Origin: Streptomyces sp. WM6386 | GTDB lineage: Bacteria > Actinomycetota > Actinomycetes > Streptomycetales > Streptomycetaceae | NCBI RefSeq assembly: GCF_000972385.1 | Contig: NZ_JXTE01000080.1 | Location: 1-33,890, forward strand | Reading direction: 5' to 3' | DNA length: 33,890 nt | Part shown: positions 25,431 to 33,205 of the stretch, piece by piece | Numbering within the stretch: position 1 is the first letter of the stretch | Layout: every line of letters begins with the position of its first letter | Program-made: the position numbers and the translations under genes | Notes under the pieces: generated by a model | Seen by the model: only the letters and a program-made list of their open reading frames with translations | What the model was told of the DNA's origin: nothing | Database searches by the model: none

Positions 25431-26183
25431 TCAGTGTTTGGGGCCTACGTGGGTGTCCATGAGGGCGACTGAGGCTTTGCGGGCGATGGAGATGTTGCGG
25501 GGGTTCGCTTGTCGCCATTCGACGCCTACGTGGTCGAGGGTGGTGGTGAAGAGGCGGATGATGTCGCTCGACAGGTTGGTGAAGAAGTACCGGGGGTATT
25601 CGTAGCGCTTCCGCTCACCTGATACGAGGCGTGTCGCCCAGTTGGTGATTCGGCAACCGTCGGAGTGGATGAGGCCGCGGACGAACTCCCACGGGTACGC
25701 GTCGACGATGGCTCGCTGCCAGGGTTCGAGGGCGATGGTGCGCTCGTGCTTCTTGCCCGGGCCGTGCTGAGGGAACAGGTCGGGCCAGTGTCGGGAGTAG
25801 CTGGTCACCATCTTGTAGCCCTCCCTCTGCAGGGCGTACACGCCGATACCGGGGCGCACTTGGGTGATGGCCTCGCGGCACTGCTGGATGAGGCCGGGCC
25901 ATGCGTCGGCGCATGCGATGCGGAGGTAGTAACCGCTGCGTGGGTGGGGGCTGATGCAGCCGTCGCCGAGGTATAGGCCCAGCAGATAGGAGTAAGCGCG
26001 TTCATCCGCTGGCGGTCCGGGATCCTCAGGCGCCATCCGAGGCAAGGGCTCAAGGTGTTGCTGCCAGGAACGGATCGCGGCTCGCGAGATGCCCGTTTCT
26101 CGGCTGACCGAGTTCAAGTTGCGCCCCTGAGCCACCAAAGCCAGAGCTCGCTTACGTGTGCTGATGTCGTACATGTGGATCAT
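25431..26183 (-). CDS. free-standing HTH / LAGLIDADG homing endonuclease-like protein
   Basis: Protein of 250 residues if it starts at ATG 26183 (ATG 26174 is an alternative); neither has a ribosome-binding site. The N terminus holds an HTH (KRALALVAQ...NSVSRETGISRAAIRSWQQ, 11-42). Two LAGLIDADG-like helices follow: YLLGLYLGDGCIS (66-78, Asp74) and FVRGLIHSDGCRI (167-179, Asp175), each followed by a long beta-rich stretch, as in single-chain LAGLIDADG enzymes. Both acidic residues are kept, so DNA cleavage is possible. It sits between pyk and a tRNA gene, 14 bases after the pyk stop and convergent with it. Its third codon positions are visibly less GC-rich than in the neighbours, which suggests transfer. 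A regulator built on this fold is the alternative. Confidence 0.78.
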   Translation of the reverse strand: MIHMYDISTRKRALALVAQGRNLNSVSRETGISRAAIRSWQQHLEPLPRMAPEDPGPPADERAYSYLLGLYLGDGCISPHPRSGYYLRIACADAWPGLIQQCREAITQVRPGIGVYALQREGYKMVTSYSRHWPDLFPQHGPGKKHERTIALEPWQRAIVDAYPWEFVRGLIHSDGCRITNWATRLVSGERKRYEYPRYFFTNLSSDIIRLFTTTLDHVGVEWRQANPRNISIARKASVALMDTHVGPKH

Positions 26184-26212
26184 TTTGTGAGAGTGATCGC
26201 GACGACACGCAG

Positions 26213-26250
26213 CAAAAAGCGGATGTTCACGAGAACGGGAACATCCGCTT
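26213..26250 (-). terminator. rho-independent terminator of the tRNA gene
   Basis: On the minus strand AAGCGGATGTTC pairs perfectly over 12 bases with GAACATCCGCTT around a 10-base loop, and the 3' arm runs into a T-tract (CTTTTTG). It lies 32 bases after the tRNA and before the LAGLIDADG-type gene, so it separates the two. It is a textbook intrinsic terminator, which is uncommon in such GC-rich DNA. Confidence 0.85.
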
Positions 26251-26281
26251 CTTAGTGGAAGCCTTCGAATCGAAGGAAAAG

Positions 26282-26354
26282 TGCCCCGGGTGGGATTCGA
26301 ACCCACGCTGTCGGTGGTTTGAGCACCGTGTCTCTTCCGCTGGACTACCGGGGC
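26282..26354 (-). tRNA. tRNA with CAA anticodon (leucine), unusually short variable loop
   Basis: 73 nucleotides folding as a cloverleaf. The acceptor GCCCCGG pairs with CCGGGGC. The D arm GTC...GAC has three pairs with a C-A mismatch beside it and keeps the loop GG. The anticodon stem is CGGTG/CACCG around the loop CTCAAAC, and the T arm is GTGGG-TTCGAAT-CCCAC. Discriminator A73; no CCA is encoded. The anticodon CAA reads UUG, a leucine codon rare in Streptomyces. Bacterial leucine tRNAs normally have a long variable arm, but here only ACAGC (5 bases) separates the anticodon and T stems. A73 is a leucine identity base. A minor or specialised tRNA is likely. Confidence 0.85.
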
Positions 26355-26412
26355 TTCCTCTAAAACAAAGGTCAGCGGTTACCCGCTGTGCCCCTACCTT
26401 ATCGCAGCTAGG

Positions 26413-26418
26413 TAGGCT
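26413..26418 (+). promoter_or_regulatory. -10 box of pdtaR
   Basis: TAGGCT at 26413-26418 would start transcription near 26425, leaving a leader of about 32 bases that carries AAGGAG (26446-26451) before GTG 26457. No convincing -35 box is seen. Confidence 0.45.
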
Positions 26419-26456
26419 CTTGTCAGCAGCACCCCTGCCCTGAACAAGGAGCCCCC

Positions 26457-27113
26457 GTGACCGCCCCCGAGTCGCCCCAGCCCGTAGACGCGCCCGACGA
26501 CGACAAGTCGCACGTGCCTCCGCTGACGACCCGTGTCGTCATCGCCGAGGACGAGGCCCTCATCCGGCTCGACCTCAAAGAGATGCTGGAGGAAGAGGGC
26601 TACAGCGTCGTCGGCGAGGCCGGTGACGGTGAGCAGGCCATCGAGCTGGCCCGTGAGCACAAGCCGGACCTCGTGATCCTCGATGTGAAGATGCCGAAGA
26701 TGGACGGCATCTCCGCGGCGGAGAAGATCGCCGAGGAGCGCATCGCCCCCGTCCTCATGCTGACCGCCTTCTCGCAGCGCGACCTCGTGGAGCGTGCCCG
26801 CGACGCCGGTGCGATGGCCTACTTGGTGAAGCCGTTCAGCAAGAGCGACGTCGTACCGGCGATCGAGATGGCCGTGTCCCGCTTCACGGAGCTGCGGGAG
26901 CTGGAGAACGAGGTCGCCGACCTCACCCTGCGCCTTGAGACCCGCAAGCTGGTCGACCGGGCGAAGTCGATTCTTCAGACCGAGTACGGGCTGACGGAGC
27001 CGGCTGCGTTCCGTTGGATCCAGAAGACGTCGATGGACCGGCGTATGTCGATGCAGCAGGTCGCCGAGGCTGTCATCCAGGACGCCGATGAGAAGAAGGC
27101 CAACAAGGGCTGA
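26457..27113 (+). CDS. pdtaR: ANTAR-domain response regulator PdtaR
   Basis: Response regulator of 218 residues. The receiver domain (about 25-140) has acidic EDE at 31-33, phosphoacceptor Asp76 in LVILDVKMP, Thr103 in MLTAFSQRD and Lys125 in YLVKPFSK. The C-terminal ANTAR domain (about 145-210; RLETRKLVDRAKSIL and the EPAAFRWIQKTSMDRRMSMQQVAEAV helices) binds RNA and prevents transcription termination when phosphorylated. It closely resembles Mycobacterium PdtaR (Rv1626), partner of the sensor kinase PdtaS; no kinase is adjacent. The start is GTG 26457 with AAGGAG ahead of it. Confidence 0.93.
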   Translation: MTAPESPQPVDAPDDDKSHVPPLTTRVVIAEDEALIRLDLKEMLEEEGYSVVGEAGDGEQAIELAREHKPDLVILDVKMPKMDGISAAEKIAEERIAPVLMLTAFSQRDLVERARDAGAMAYLVKPFSKSDVVPAIEMAVSRFTELRELENEVADLTLRLETRKLVDRAKSILQTEYGLTEPAAFRWIQKTSMDRRMSMQQVAEAVIQDADEKKANKG

Positions 27114-27132
27114 CGCCCCGAGTGCCAAAGCG

Positions 27133-27168
27133 CGAGGCCCGCGTCCCCAGCTGAGGGCGCGGGCCTCG
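27133..27168. terminator. bidirectional terminator between pdtaR and livF
   Basis: CGAGGCCCGCG (27133-27143) pairs perfectly over 11 bases with CGCGGGCCTCG (27158-27168) around a 14-base loop. It lies between convergent genes and has no strong U-tract on either strand, as is usual in Streptomyces. Confidence 0.75.
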
Positions 27169-27195
27169 TCGTACAGCAGTCACCAGGACAAGGAC

Positions 27196-27912
27196 TCAGT
27201 CCTCGCCGAGGTATGCCTTGCGTACCGACTCGTCGTGCAGCAGGTCTTGGCCGGACCCCGAGAGCACGATCTTGCCGATCTCCATGACGTGGCCGTGGTC
27301 GGCCAGCGACAGAGCCGCTTGGGCGTTCTGCTCGACGAGCAGGATCGTCGTGCCCTGGGACTTCAGTTCGGCGATGGTCGCCATGATCTTCTGCATCATG
27401 ATCGGCGAGAGACCCATGGACGGCTCGTCCAGCATGAGCAGCTTCGGCTGGGACATGAGCGCGCGGCCCATGGCCAGCATCTGCTGCTCGCCACCGGACA
27501 GGGTGCCGGCGGCCTGCTTGCGGCGTTCGCCGAGGATGGCGAAGAGGTCGTAGGCGCGCTGGATGTCCTTCTCGATGCCGGGCTTGTCGTTCCGGAGGAA
27601 GGCGCCGAGCCGCAGGTTGTCCTCGATCGTCATGCGCGGGAAGATGTGCCGCCCCTCGGGGGAGTGGGCGAGGCCGAGGGAGACGATCTGGTGGGCCGGG
27701 GTCTTCTTGAGGGACTTGCCGTCGAACTTGATCTGGCCGCCGACGGGCTTGAGCAGGCCCGAGAGGGTGCGCAGGGTCGTGGTCTTGCCGGCGCCGTTGG
27801 TGCCGATGAGAGTGACGACCTCGCCGGCCTCGACCTTGAACGAGATGCCCTTGACGGCCTCGATCTTGCCGTAGGCGACCCGGAGGTCCTCTACTTCGAG
27901 CAGTGCGGTCAT
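27196..27912 (-). CDS. livF: branched-chain amino-acid ABC importer, ATPase LivF
   Basis: ABC ATPase of 238 residues. Walker A is GTNGAGKT, the Q-loop region and TLSGGEQQMLAMGRAL (signature) are intact, and Walker B is LLMLDEPSMGLSP. The GEQQMLA form and the short length are typical of LivF. It is the last gene of the livJHMGF set; its ATG overlaps the livG stop by 4 bases. It pairs with LivG to power uptake of Leu, Ile and Val, or related amino acids. Confidence 0.96.
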   Translation of the reverse strand: MTALLEVEDLRVAYGKIEAVKGISFKVEAGEVVTLIGTNGAGKTTTLRTLSGLLKPVGGQIKFDGKSLKKTPAHQIVSLGLAHSPEGRHIFPRMTIEDNLRLGAFLRNDKPGIEKDIQRAYDLFAILGERRKQAAGTLSGGEQQMLAMGRALMSQPKLLMLDEPSMGLSPIMMQKIMATIAELKSQGTTILLVEQNAQAALSLADHGHVMEIGKIVLSGSGQDLLHDESVRKAYLGED

Positions 27913-28796
27913 CGGTCGTTCTCCTTGCCGGGCGCGGCGTCGGTCGTGGTGTCGGCCTGGGCCTCGGCTGCCTCGACCTCCGCGACTTCTTCGTCGCCGG
28001 GGGCGTCCTCGAAGGGCTCTCCGAGGTAGGCGGCGATGACGCGCTCGTCGCCCTGGACGGTGGCGCTGTCGCCTTCGAGGAGTTTTTCGCCTTGGACGAG
28101 GACGGCCACGCGGTCGCAGAGGTTGAAGATGAACCGCATGTCGTGCTCGATGACGAGGACGGCGATGCCCTTGTCGCGGATGGCGAAGACCAGTTCTTCG
28201 GTGGCTCGCGTCTCCTGGGGGTTCATGCCGGCGGTGGGCTCGTCCAGGAGGAGGAGTCCGGGTTCGCTCGCGAGTGCTCGGGCGATTTCCAGCTTGCGCT
28301 GTTCGCCGTAGGGCAGGTTGCGTGCGAGGTGTTCGGCCTTGTTGGCGAGGCCGATGAACTCCAGGAGTTCCATGGCGCGTTCGCGGGAGGCCTTTTCGGC
28401 GCGGTGGAAGCCGGGGCCGCGCAGGAGTGCGGACCAGAGGCCTTCCTTCGTCCTGGTGTGGCGGCCGACGAGGACGTTTTCCAGGACCGTCATGTTGGCG
28501 AACAGGCGGATGTTCTGGAAGGTGCGGGCGACGCCGGCGGCGGTGACCTTGAAGGACTTGGGCGGCAGGACGTTGCCCTTGTAGCGGACCTCTCCCTCGG
28601 TAGGGATGTAGAGGCCGGTGAGGCAGTTGAAGAAGGTTGTCTTGCCGGCGCCGTTGGGGCCGATGAGTCCGACGATCTCGCCGCTGTTGACGGTGAGGTC
28701 GACGTTGCGTACGGCGGTGAGGCCGCCGAAGCGCATGGTGACGCCGCGGGCGTCGAGGACGGTCGTCCCGAGGGCGGTGGTGGTGTCGGTGGTCAT
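27909..28796 (-). CDS. livG: branched-chain amino-acid ABC importer, ATPase LivG
   Basis: ABC ATPase of 295 residues. Walker A is GPNGAGKT (46-53), the LivG-type signature PYGEQRKLEIARAL and Walker B LLLDEPTAGMNP are present. The C terminus ends in an acidic, Ala/Glu-rich tail of about 35 residues, longer than in E. coli LivG and probably disordered. The start lies 3 bases after the livM stop, and the 3' end overlaps livF. Confidence 0.96.
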   Translation of the reverse strand: MTTDTTTALGTTVLDARGVTMRFGGLTAVRNVDLTVNSGEIVGLIGPNGAGKTTFFNCLTGLYIPTEGEVRYKGNVLPPKSFKVTAAGVARTFQNIRLFANMTVLENVLVGRHTRTKEGLWSALLRGPGFHRAEKASRERAMELLEFIGLANKAEHLARNLPYGEQRKLEIARALASEPGLLLLDEPTAGMNPQETRATEELVFAIRDKGIAVLVIEHDMRFIFNLCDRVAVLVQGEKLLEGDSATVQGDERVIAAYLGEPFEDAPGDEEVAEVEAAEAQADTTTDAAPGKENDR

Positions 28797-28799
28797 GTG

Positions 28800-30626
28800 T
28801 CAGGCCCCTGTCTTGCCGAGGACTGTGGGCGCTTCGGCCTCTTCGTGGAATTCGAGCTGGCGGCGCCTGTTGGGGATGAGGCCCTCGGGGCGGAAGCGCA
28901 TGAGGAGGACGAGCGCGAGTCCGAAGGCGAAGAGCTGGTAGTCGCCGAGGAACTGGAGCTTGGCCGGAATGAGGTAGAGGAGTGCGGCGCCGACGAGGGG
29001 GCCGGCGATGGTGCCCATGCCGCCGAGGACGACCGCTGCGAGGAGGAAGGCCGAGTTGGGCGGTACGACGTGGGCGAACTGGTACTGCTCGGGGGTCACG
29101 GTGTAGGTGACGTGGGCCTGGACGGCGCCGGCGAGGCCGGCGAGGGAGGCGCCGAGGGCGAAGGCGATGAGCTTGACGCGGAAGCCGTTGATGCCCATGG
29201 CGAGGGCGGCTGTTTCGTCTTCGCGGATGGCGATCCAGGCGCGGCCGATGCGGGAGTCGCTGCTGCGCTGGAAGACGACCACGACGATCAGCGTGATGAG
29301 CAGCATCAGCAGGAAGTAGTTGGCGAATCGCGCGATGGTGAACCCGAGGATGGTGTGTTCGGCGCCGAAGTCGAAGCCGAGGATGTTGAGGTTCGGGATC
29401 GAGGAGATGCCGTTGGAGCCGTTGGTGATGTCGGGTCCTGAGGTGCCGTCCATGTTGAGGACGGTGATGCGGAAGATCTCACCGAAGCCGAGGGTGACGA
29501 TGGCGAGGTAGTCGCCGCGCAGTCGGAGGGTGGGGGCGCCGATGAGGACGCCGAAGACCATGGCGACCGCGGCGCCGAGGATGGCGGAGAGCCAGAACGG
29601 CAGGTGGACGTCGAAGGGTGAGGAGGGGGAGCCGGAGACCATGGCCGCGGTGTAGGCGCCGACGCCGAGGAAGGCGACGTATCCGAGGTCGAGGAGGCCG
29701 GCGAGGCCGACGACGATGTTGAGGCCGAGGGCGACGGTGGCGAAGATCAGGATGTAGACGCCGATGGTCGCGTACTGGTCGTCGGACTGGGTGAAGGGGA
29801 AGAGTGCGGCGGCGATGAACGCGCCGAACATGGTGATGGTGCGGTGCTTGCCGGTGATGGCCGAGACCCGGGCCACGAGCCCGGCCTTGGCGAGGGCGGC
29901 GAAGCCGAAGCTGACGGTGATGAGGAAGCCGACGAATTGTTCGTCGTATTCGGTGCCGATGCCGTAGGTGAAGACGATCAGGCCGACGGCCATGGCGGCG
30001 ACGATGACGAGGATCTCGGCGTAGGCGGGGAGCGTGGGTGCCTTGCTGGGGGTGCCGGAGGCGGTGGCCGCTTTGAAGATGGACCAGTTGTGGCGTGCGG
30101 TGTGCCTGAACTGCTCCCAGCCGGTGTCGTCGGGGTCGACGGGGTCGGGCTCCGGCCGGGTGAAGGGCAGGGCGAAGGCGCCGAGGGCCGCGGCGAGGGT
30201 GACGATCGCGACGATGTAGCCGCCGGGTTCGAGGTTGACGATGCCGCCGAGCTGGACGGTGATCGCGATGACGGTGTACCAGGCGGTGGCGAAGGTGCCG
30301 AGTGCGGCGAGTTTGAGGGCGCTGTCGGCGCCTGCGGGGGTGAGCCAGCGCAGGCCCTTGACGCCGTAGGAGGCGACGCCGAAGAGCGCGGTGAGGGCGC
30401 CGCCGATGAGGACGAGGACCTGGAGGCCGCCGGGGTAGCCGTAGTAGGTCAGGTCGCCGGGGAACTCGCTGGTCCAGGTCCAGGCGAGGAAGGTGGAGAC
30501 GACGGCGAGGGCGCCGCCGGCGGTGGCGAGGGCGCGGCCGACGTTCTCGGGGAGGCCGATGAGGCCCTTGGCGTTGCCGTCCTTGCTGACGGGGGCGCCG
30601 GTGCTTTCGGTGGTCTGTGTGGTCAT
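28800..30626 (-). CDS. livM: branched-chain amino-acid ABC importer, permease LivM with long N-terminal extension
   Basis: Permease of 608 residues. The conserved LivM core starts near residue 290 (YATIGVYILIFATVALGLNIVVGLAGLLDLGYVAF spans its first helices) and has APTLRLRGDYLAIVTLGFGEI and GRAWIAIREDE. Before it lie about 280 extra residues with several hydrophobic helices and one charged loop (PEPDPVDPDDTGWEQF). The core alone would be near 320 residues, so the extension nearly doubles the protein; similar long LivM proteins occur in other actinobacteria as I recall. I chose ATG 30626 (AGGG 10 bases upstream); a GTG at 30635 overlapping the livH stop is the alternative. Confidence 0.93.
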   Translation of the reverse strand: MTTQTTESTGAPVSKDGNAKGLIGLPENVGRALATAGGALAVVSTFLAWTWTSEFPGDLTYYGYPGGLQVLVLIGGALTALFGVASYGVKGLRWLTPAGADSALKLAALGTFATAWYTVIAITVQLGGIVNLEPGGYIVAIVTLAAALGAFALPFTRPEPDPVDPDDTGWEQFRHTARHNWSIFKAATASGTPSKAPTLPAYAEILVIVAAMAVGLIVFTYGIGTEYDEQFVGFLITVSFGFAALAKAGLVARVSAITGKHRTITMFGAFIAAALFPFTQSDDQYATIGVYILIFATVALGLNIVVGLAGLLDLGYVAFLGVGAYTAAMVSGSPSSPFDVHLPFWLSAILGAAVAMVFGVLIGAPTLRLRGDYLAIVTLGFGEIFRITVLNMDGTSGPDITNGSNGISSIPNLNILGFDFGAEHTILGFTIARFANYFLLMLLITLIVVVVFQRSSDSRIGRAWIAIREDETAALAMGINGFRVKLIAFALGASLAGLAGAVQAHVTYTVTPEQYQFAHVVPPNSAFLLAAVVLGGMGTIAGPLVGAALLYLIPAKLQFLGDYQLFAFGLALVLLMRFRPEGLIPNRRRQLEFHEEAEAPTVLGKTGA

Positions 30627-30631
30627 CGGTG

Positions 30632-31564
30632 TCACGCCCTGTCAGCGACGCGCTCGCCGAGCAGGCCTTGTGGCCTGACGAGGAGTACGAGGATGAGGAG
30701 TACGAAGGCCCAGACGTTGGCCCAGGACTGGCCGCCGAGCAGGTCGAAGCCGGGGACGTCGGAGATGTAGGCGGTGGCCATGGTCTCGGCGAGGCCGAGG
30801 ACGAGGCCGCCGAGCATGGCTCCGTAGATGTTGCCGATGCCGCCGAGGACGGCTGCGGTGAAGGCCTTGAGGCCGAGGATGAAGCCCATGCGGAACTGGA
30901 CCTGGCCGTACTTGAGGCCGTAGGCGACGGCTCCGACGGCGGCGAAGACGGCGCCGAGGGCGAAGGCGACCACGATGATGCGGTCGGTGTTGATGCCCAT
31001 GAGCTTCGCGGTGTCGGGGTCCTGGGCGGTGGCCTGCATGCCGCGGCCGGTGCGGGTCTTCATGACGAAGTAGGCGAGGATCGCCATGCTGATGGGGGCG
31101 GCGATGAGCAGGAAGACGTCACCGGTCTGGATGGTGACGCTGCCGATCTCGAAGGGGCCGCCGGGGATCTCGGGGAAGTTGATGGATTCCTTGGCCCCGG
31201 GGTACCAGGCCCACACCGCCTGCTGGAGGGCGAGGGAGAGGCCGATGGCGGTGATGAGGGGGGCGAGGCGTGGTGCGGTGCGCAGCGGGCGGTAGGCGAA
31301 CCGTTCCGCTCCTACGGCGACGAGGACTGCGGCGATGACGGCTCCGAGGAGCATCAGTGGCAGTGCGAGCCACATGGTCGTGCCGTCGGGCAGTACGTAC
31401 AGATAGACCGTGAGGGCGCCGAACCCTCCGATCATGAAGATCTCGCCGTGGGCGAAGTTGATGAGCTGGACGATGCCATAGACCATCGTGTAGCCGATGG
31501 CGACCAGCCCGTACATGGATCCCAGTAGCAGGCCGTTGACCAGCTGCTGCGGCAGTTCGTTCAC
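30632..31564 (-). CDS. livH: branched-chain amino-acid ABC importer, permease LivH
   Basis: Permease of 310 residues with about eight hydrophobic helices. It has LVNGLLLGSMYGLVAIGYTMVYGI at the start, LINFAHGEIFMIGG, the EAA-like loop GRGMQATAQDPDTAKLMGIN and GGIGNIYGAMLGGLVLG. The GTG start at 31564 is preceded by GGAGGA. Length and pattern are normal for LivH. It follows livJ after 120 bases holding a strong hairpin. Confidence 0.95.
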   Translation of the reverse strand: MNELPQQLVNGLLLGSMYGLVAIGYTMVYGIVQLINFAHGEIFMIGGFGALTVYLYVLPDGTTMWLALPLMLLGAVIAAVLVAVGAERFAYRPLRTAPRLAPLITAIGLSLALQQAVWAWYPGAKESINFPEIPGGPFEIGSVTIQTGDVFLLIAAPISMAILAYFVMKTRTGRGMQATAQDPDTAKLMGINTDRIIVVAFALGAVFAAVGAVAYGLKYGQVQFRMGFILGLKAFTAAVLGGIGNIYGAMLGGLVLGLAETMATAYISDVPGFDLLGGQSWANVWAFVLLILVLLVRPQGLLGERVADRA

Positions 31565-31620
31565 CGCATGTCCTCCGAGACTTCGGATTGGTTTCGACGG
31601 ATGTGTGGCCGGATGCGAGT

Positions 31621-31656
31621 CCGCGCGGGGCGCCAGTGGAACAGCGCCCCGCGCGG
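31621..31656 (-). terminator. strong hairpin between livJ and livH (partial terminator or processing site)
   Basis: CCGCGCGGGGCGC (31621-31633) pairs perfectly over 13 bases with GCGCCCCGCGCGG (31644-31656) around a 10-base loop. It lies 28 bases past the livJ stop. No U-tract follows. Such structures often make the binding protein mRNA more abundant than the permease mRNA. Confidence 0.75.
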
Positions 31657-31684
31657 CTCGTTCAGGTGGTGCTGCGGGTCTCGG

Positions 31685-32914
31685 TCAGCCGGTGTAGGTG
31701 CCGGACTTGACGGCCTTCCAGGCGCCGTTCTCGACGGCGTAGACGGTGAGCTGCTTGTTGGTGGCGTCACCGTACTCGTCGAAGGAGACCTTGCCGGTCA
31801 CACCGTCGAAGGAGACGTTCTGGACGGCGGCGGTGATCTTCTCGCGGGCGTCGGACGGCAGCTTGCCGTCGTTGTCCTCGACGACCTTCTTGACGGCGAG
31901 GATGATCGCCCAGGTGGCGTCGTAGGAGTAGCCGCCGTAGGCCGCGTACTCCTCCTTGTAGTTGGCCGCCTTGTAGTCGGCGACGAACTGCTTGGCGGAG
32001 TCGAGCTCCTCGACGGGGGCGCCGACGGAGGTGGCGAGGTCACCGGTGGCGCCGGCGCCGGCCAGTTCGACGAAGGTCGGGTCGAAGATGCCGTCACCGC
32101 CGACGAGCGGGATCTTGGCGCCGGACTGCTTGATCTGCTTGCTGAGGGGGCCGGCCTGCGGGTACTCGCCGCCGTAGTAGACGACGTCGGCGCCGGAGTT
32201 CTTGACCTTGGTGGCGACCGCGGAGAAGTCCTTGGTGTCCGGGTCGATGTGGTCGGTGCCGACGACCTTGCCGCCGAGCTTCTTGAACTCCGTGGTGAAG
32301 GTGGCGGCGAGGCCGGCGCCGTAGGTCTTCTTGTCGTCGATGACGAAGACCTTGGTCTTCTTGGCGTCGTTGTAGACGTACTGCGCGGCGAACGGGCCCT
32401 GGATGGCGTCCGTGGTCGCGGTGCGGAAGTACGACTTGTACGTGCGGACCTTCTTGGTCTGCCAGTCGACACCCTGGGTGAGGCCCGGGCCGGTGTTGGC
32501 GGGGGAGATCTGGACGAGCTTGGCGTCGTCGAAGACCTTCTGCATGGACTCGGCGACGGAGGAGTTCAGCGGGCCGACGGCGCCCAGGACGGACTTGTCG
32601 CTGACGAGCTGGACGGCGTTGGCCTGGCCCGAGGAGGGCTGGGCCTGGTCGTCGAGGGGTTTGATCTCGAACGTGACGCCGTCGACGAGCTTCTGCTTGT
32701 TCGCGGTCTTCGCGGCGAGGTCGGCGGAGTTCTTGATGCCCAGGCCGAGGGCGGACAGGTCGCCCGTCAGCGGGGCGTCGACGCCGATGACGACCTTGGT
32801 GCCGCCACTACCGGAGTCCGAGCCGCCGTCGTCGTCGCGCGAGCCGCAGGCGGTGAGGGTGAGTGCTCCCGCCGCCAGCGCGGCGGTGATGGTGATGAGC
32901 GAACGTTGACGCAC
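31685..32914 (-). CDS. livJ: branched-chain amino-acid-binding lipoprotein (LivJ/LivK type)
   Basis: Periplasmic-binding-protein-like receptor of 409 residues. It has a lipoprotein signal with the lipobox LTAC (Cys23), then a Gly/Ser/Asp linker and the type I fold: VVIGVDAPLTGDLSALG, GAVGPLNSSVAESM, ISPANTGPGLTQ and VFVIDDKKTYGAGLA. It is tethered to the membrane and hands substrate to LivH-LivM. The start is GTG 32914 with AAAGGA upstream. It heads the minus-strand liv set; the gap before livH suggests separate expression levels. Leu/Ile/Val are likely substrates but a related amino acid is possible. Confidence 0.94.
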   Translation of the reverse strand: MRQRSLITITAALAAGALTLTACGSRDDDGGSDSGSGGTKVVIGVDAPLTGDLSALGLGIKNSADLAAKTANKQKLVDGVTFEIKPLDDQAQPSSGQANAVQLVSDKSVLGAVGPLNSSVAESMQKVFDDAKLVQISPANTGPGLTQGVDWQTKKVRTYKSYFRTATTDAIQGPFAAQYVYNDAKKTKVFVIDDKKTYGAGLAATFTTEFKKLGGKVVGTDHIDPDTKDFSAVATKVKNSGADVVYYGGEYPQAGPLSKQIKQSGAKIPLVGGDGIFDPTFVELAGAGATGDLATSVGAPVEELDSAKQFVADYKAANYKEEYAAYGGYSYDATWAIILAVKKVVEDNDGKLPSDAREKITAAVQNVSFDGVTGKVSFDEYGDATNKQLTVYAVENGAWKAVKSGTYTG

Positions 32915-33014
32915 GATTCGTCCTTTCACTGGCGCGGCGCTTCCCCCTGGAAGCGGCCGAGTCGTTGCGCGGGGTGCCTGACGTGACAATCCGGTGGCGC
33001 GGTGACTGGCCGTG

Positions 33015-33020
33015 ACTCTA
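33015..33020 (-). promoter_or_regulatory. candidate -10 box of livJ
   Basis: TAGAGT on the minus strand, about 100 bases ahead of the GTG of livJ; the -35 region is weak. The rest of the 291-base gap (32915-33205) shows no gene. On the minus strand an imperfect CAGGG...CCCTG hairpin near 33191-33213 may end the upstream gene. Confidence 0.4.
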
Positions 33021-33205
33021 GGCGGGTGTGGGGATCGTGGAGGAGGGTCCGGGCCAGGCTGTGACGCTCTTGTTATGACACGTCGTAATGCAGAGCGGTA
33101 CTGAGTGGGCGGAACAGTGGAATTAGGACTGATTCGCCCGGTCCGCATAGTGAGAACCCGCAGGACCCGACCTGGATGGTTCAGGTGTCTCAGGGGTTTT
33201 GGTGA

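Noticed and set aside
26175..26355. tRNA and terminator as part of an integrated element with an integrase
   Set aside because: No integrase, excisionase or second copy of the tRNA end (attachment site repeat) is visible in the window.
27088..31528. Long plus-strand frames rich in Asp, Glu, Gly and Val opposite the liv genes
   Set aside because: They are antisense shadows caused by high GC at third codon positions; the minus strand carries clear ABC transporter motifs.
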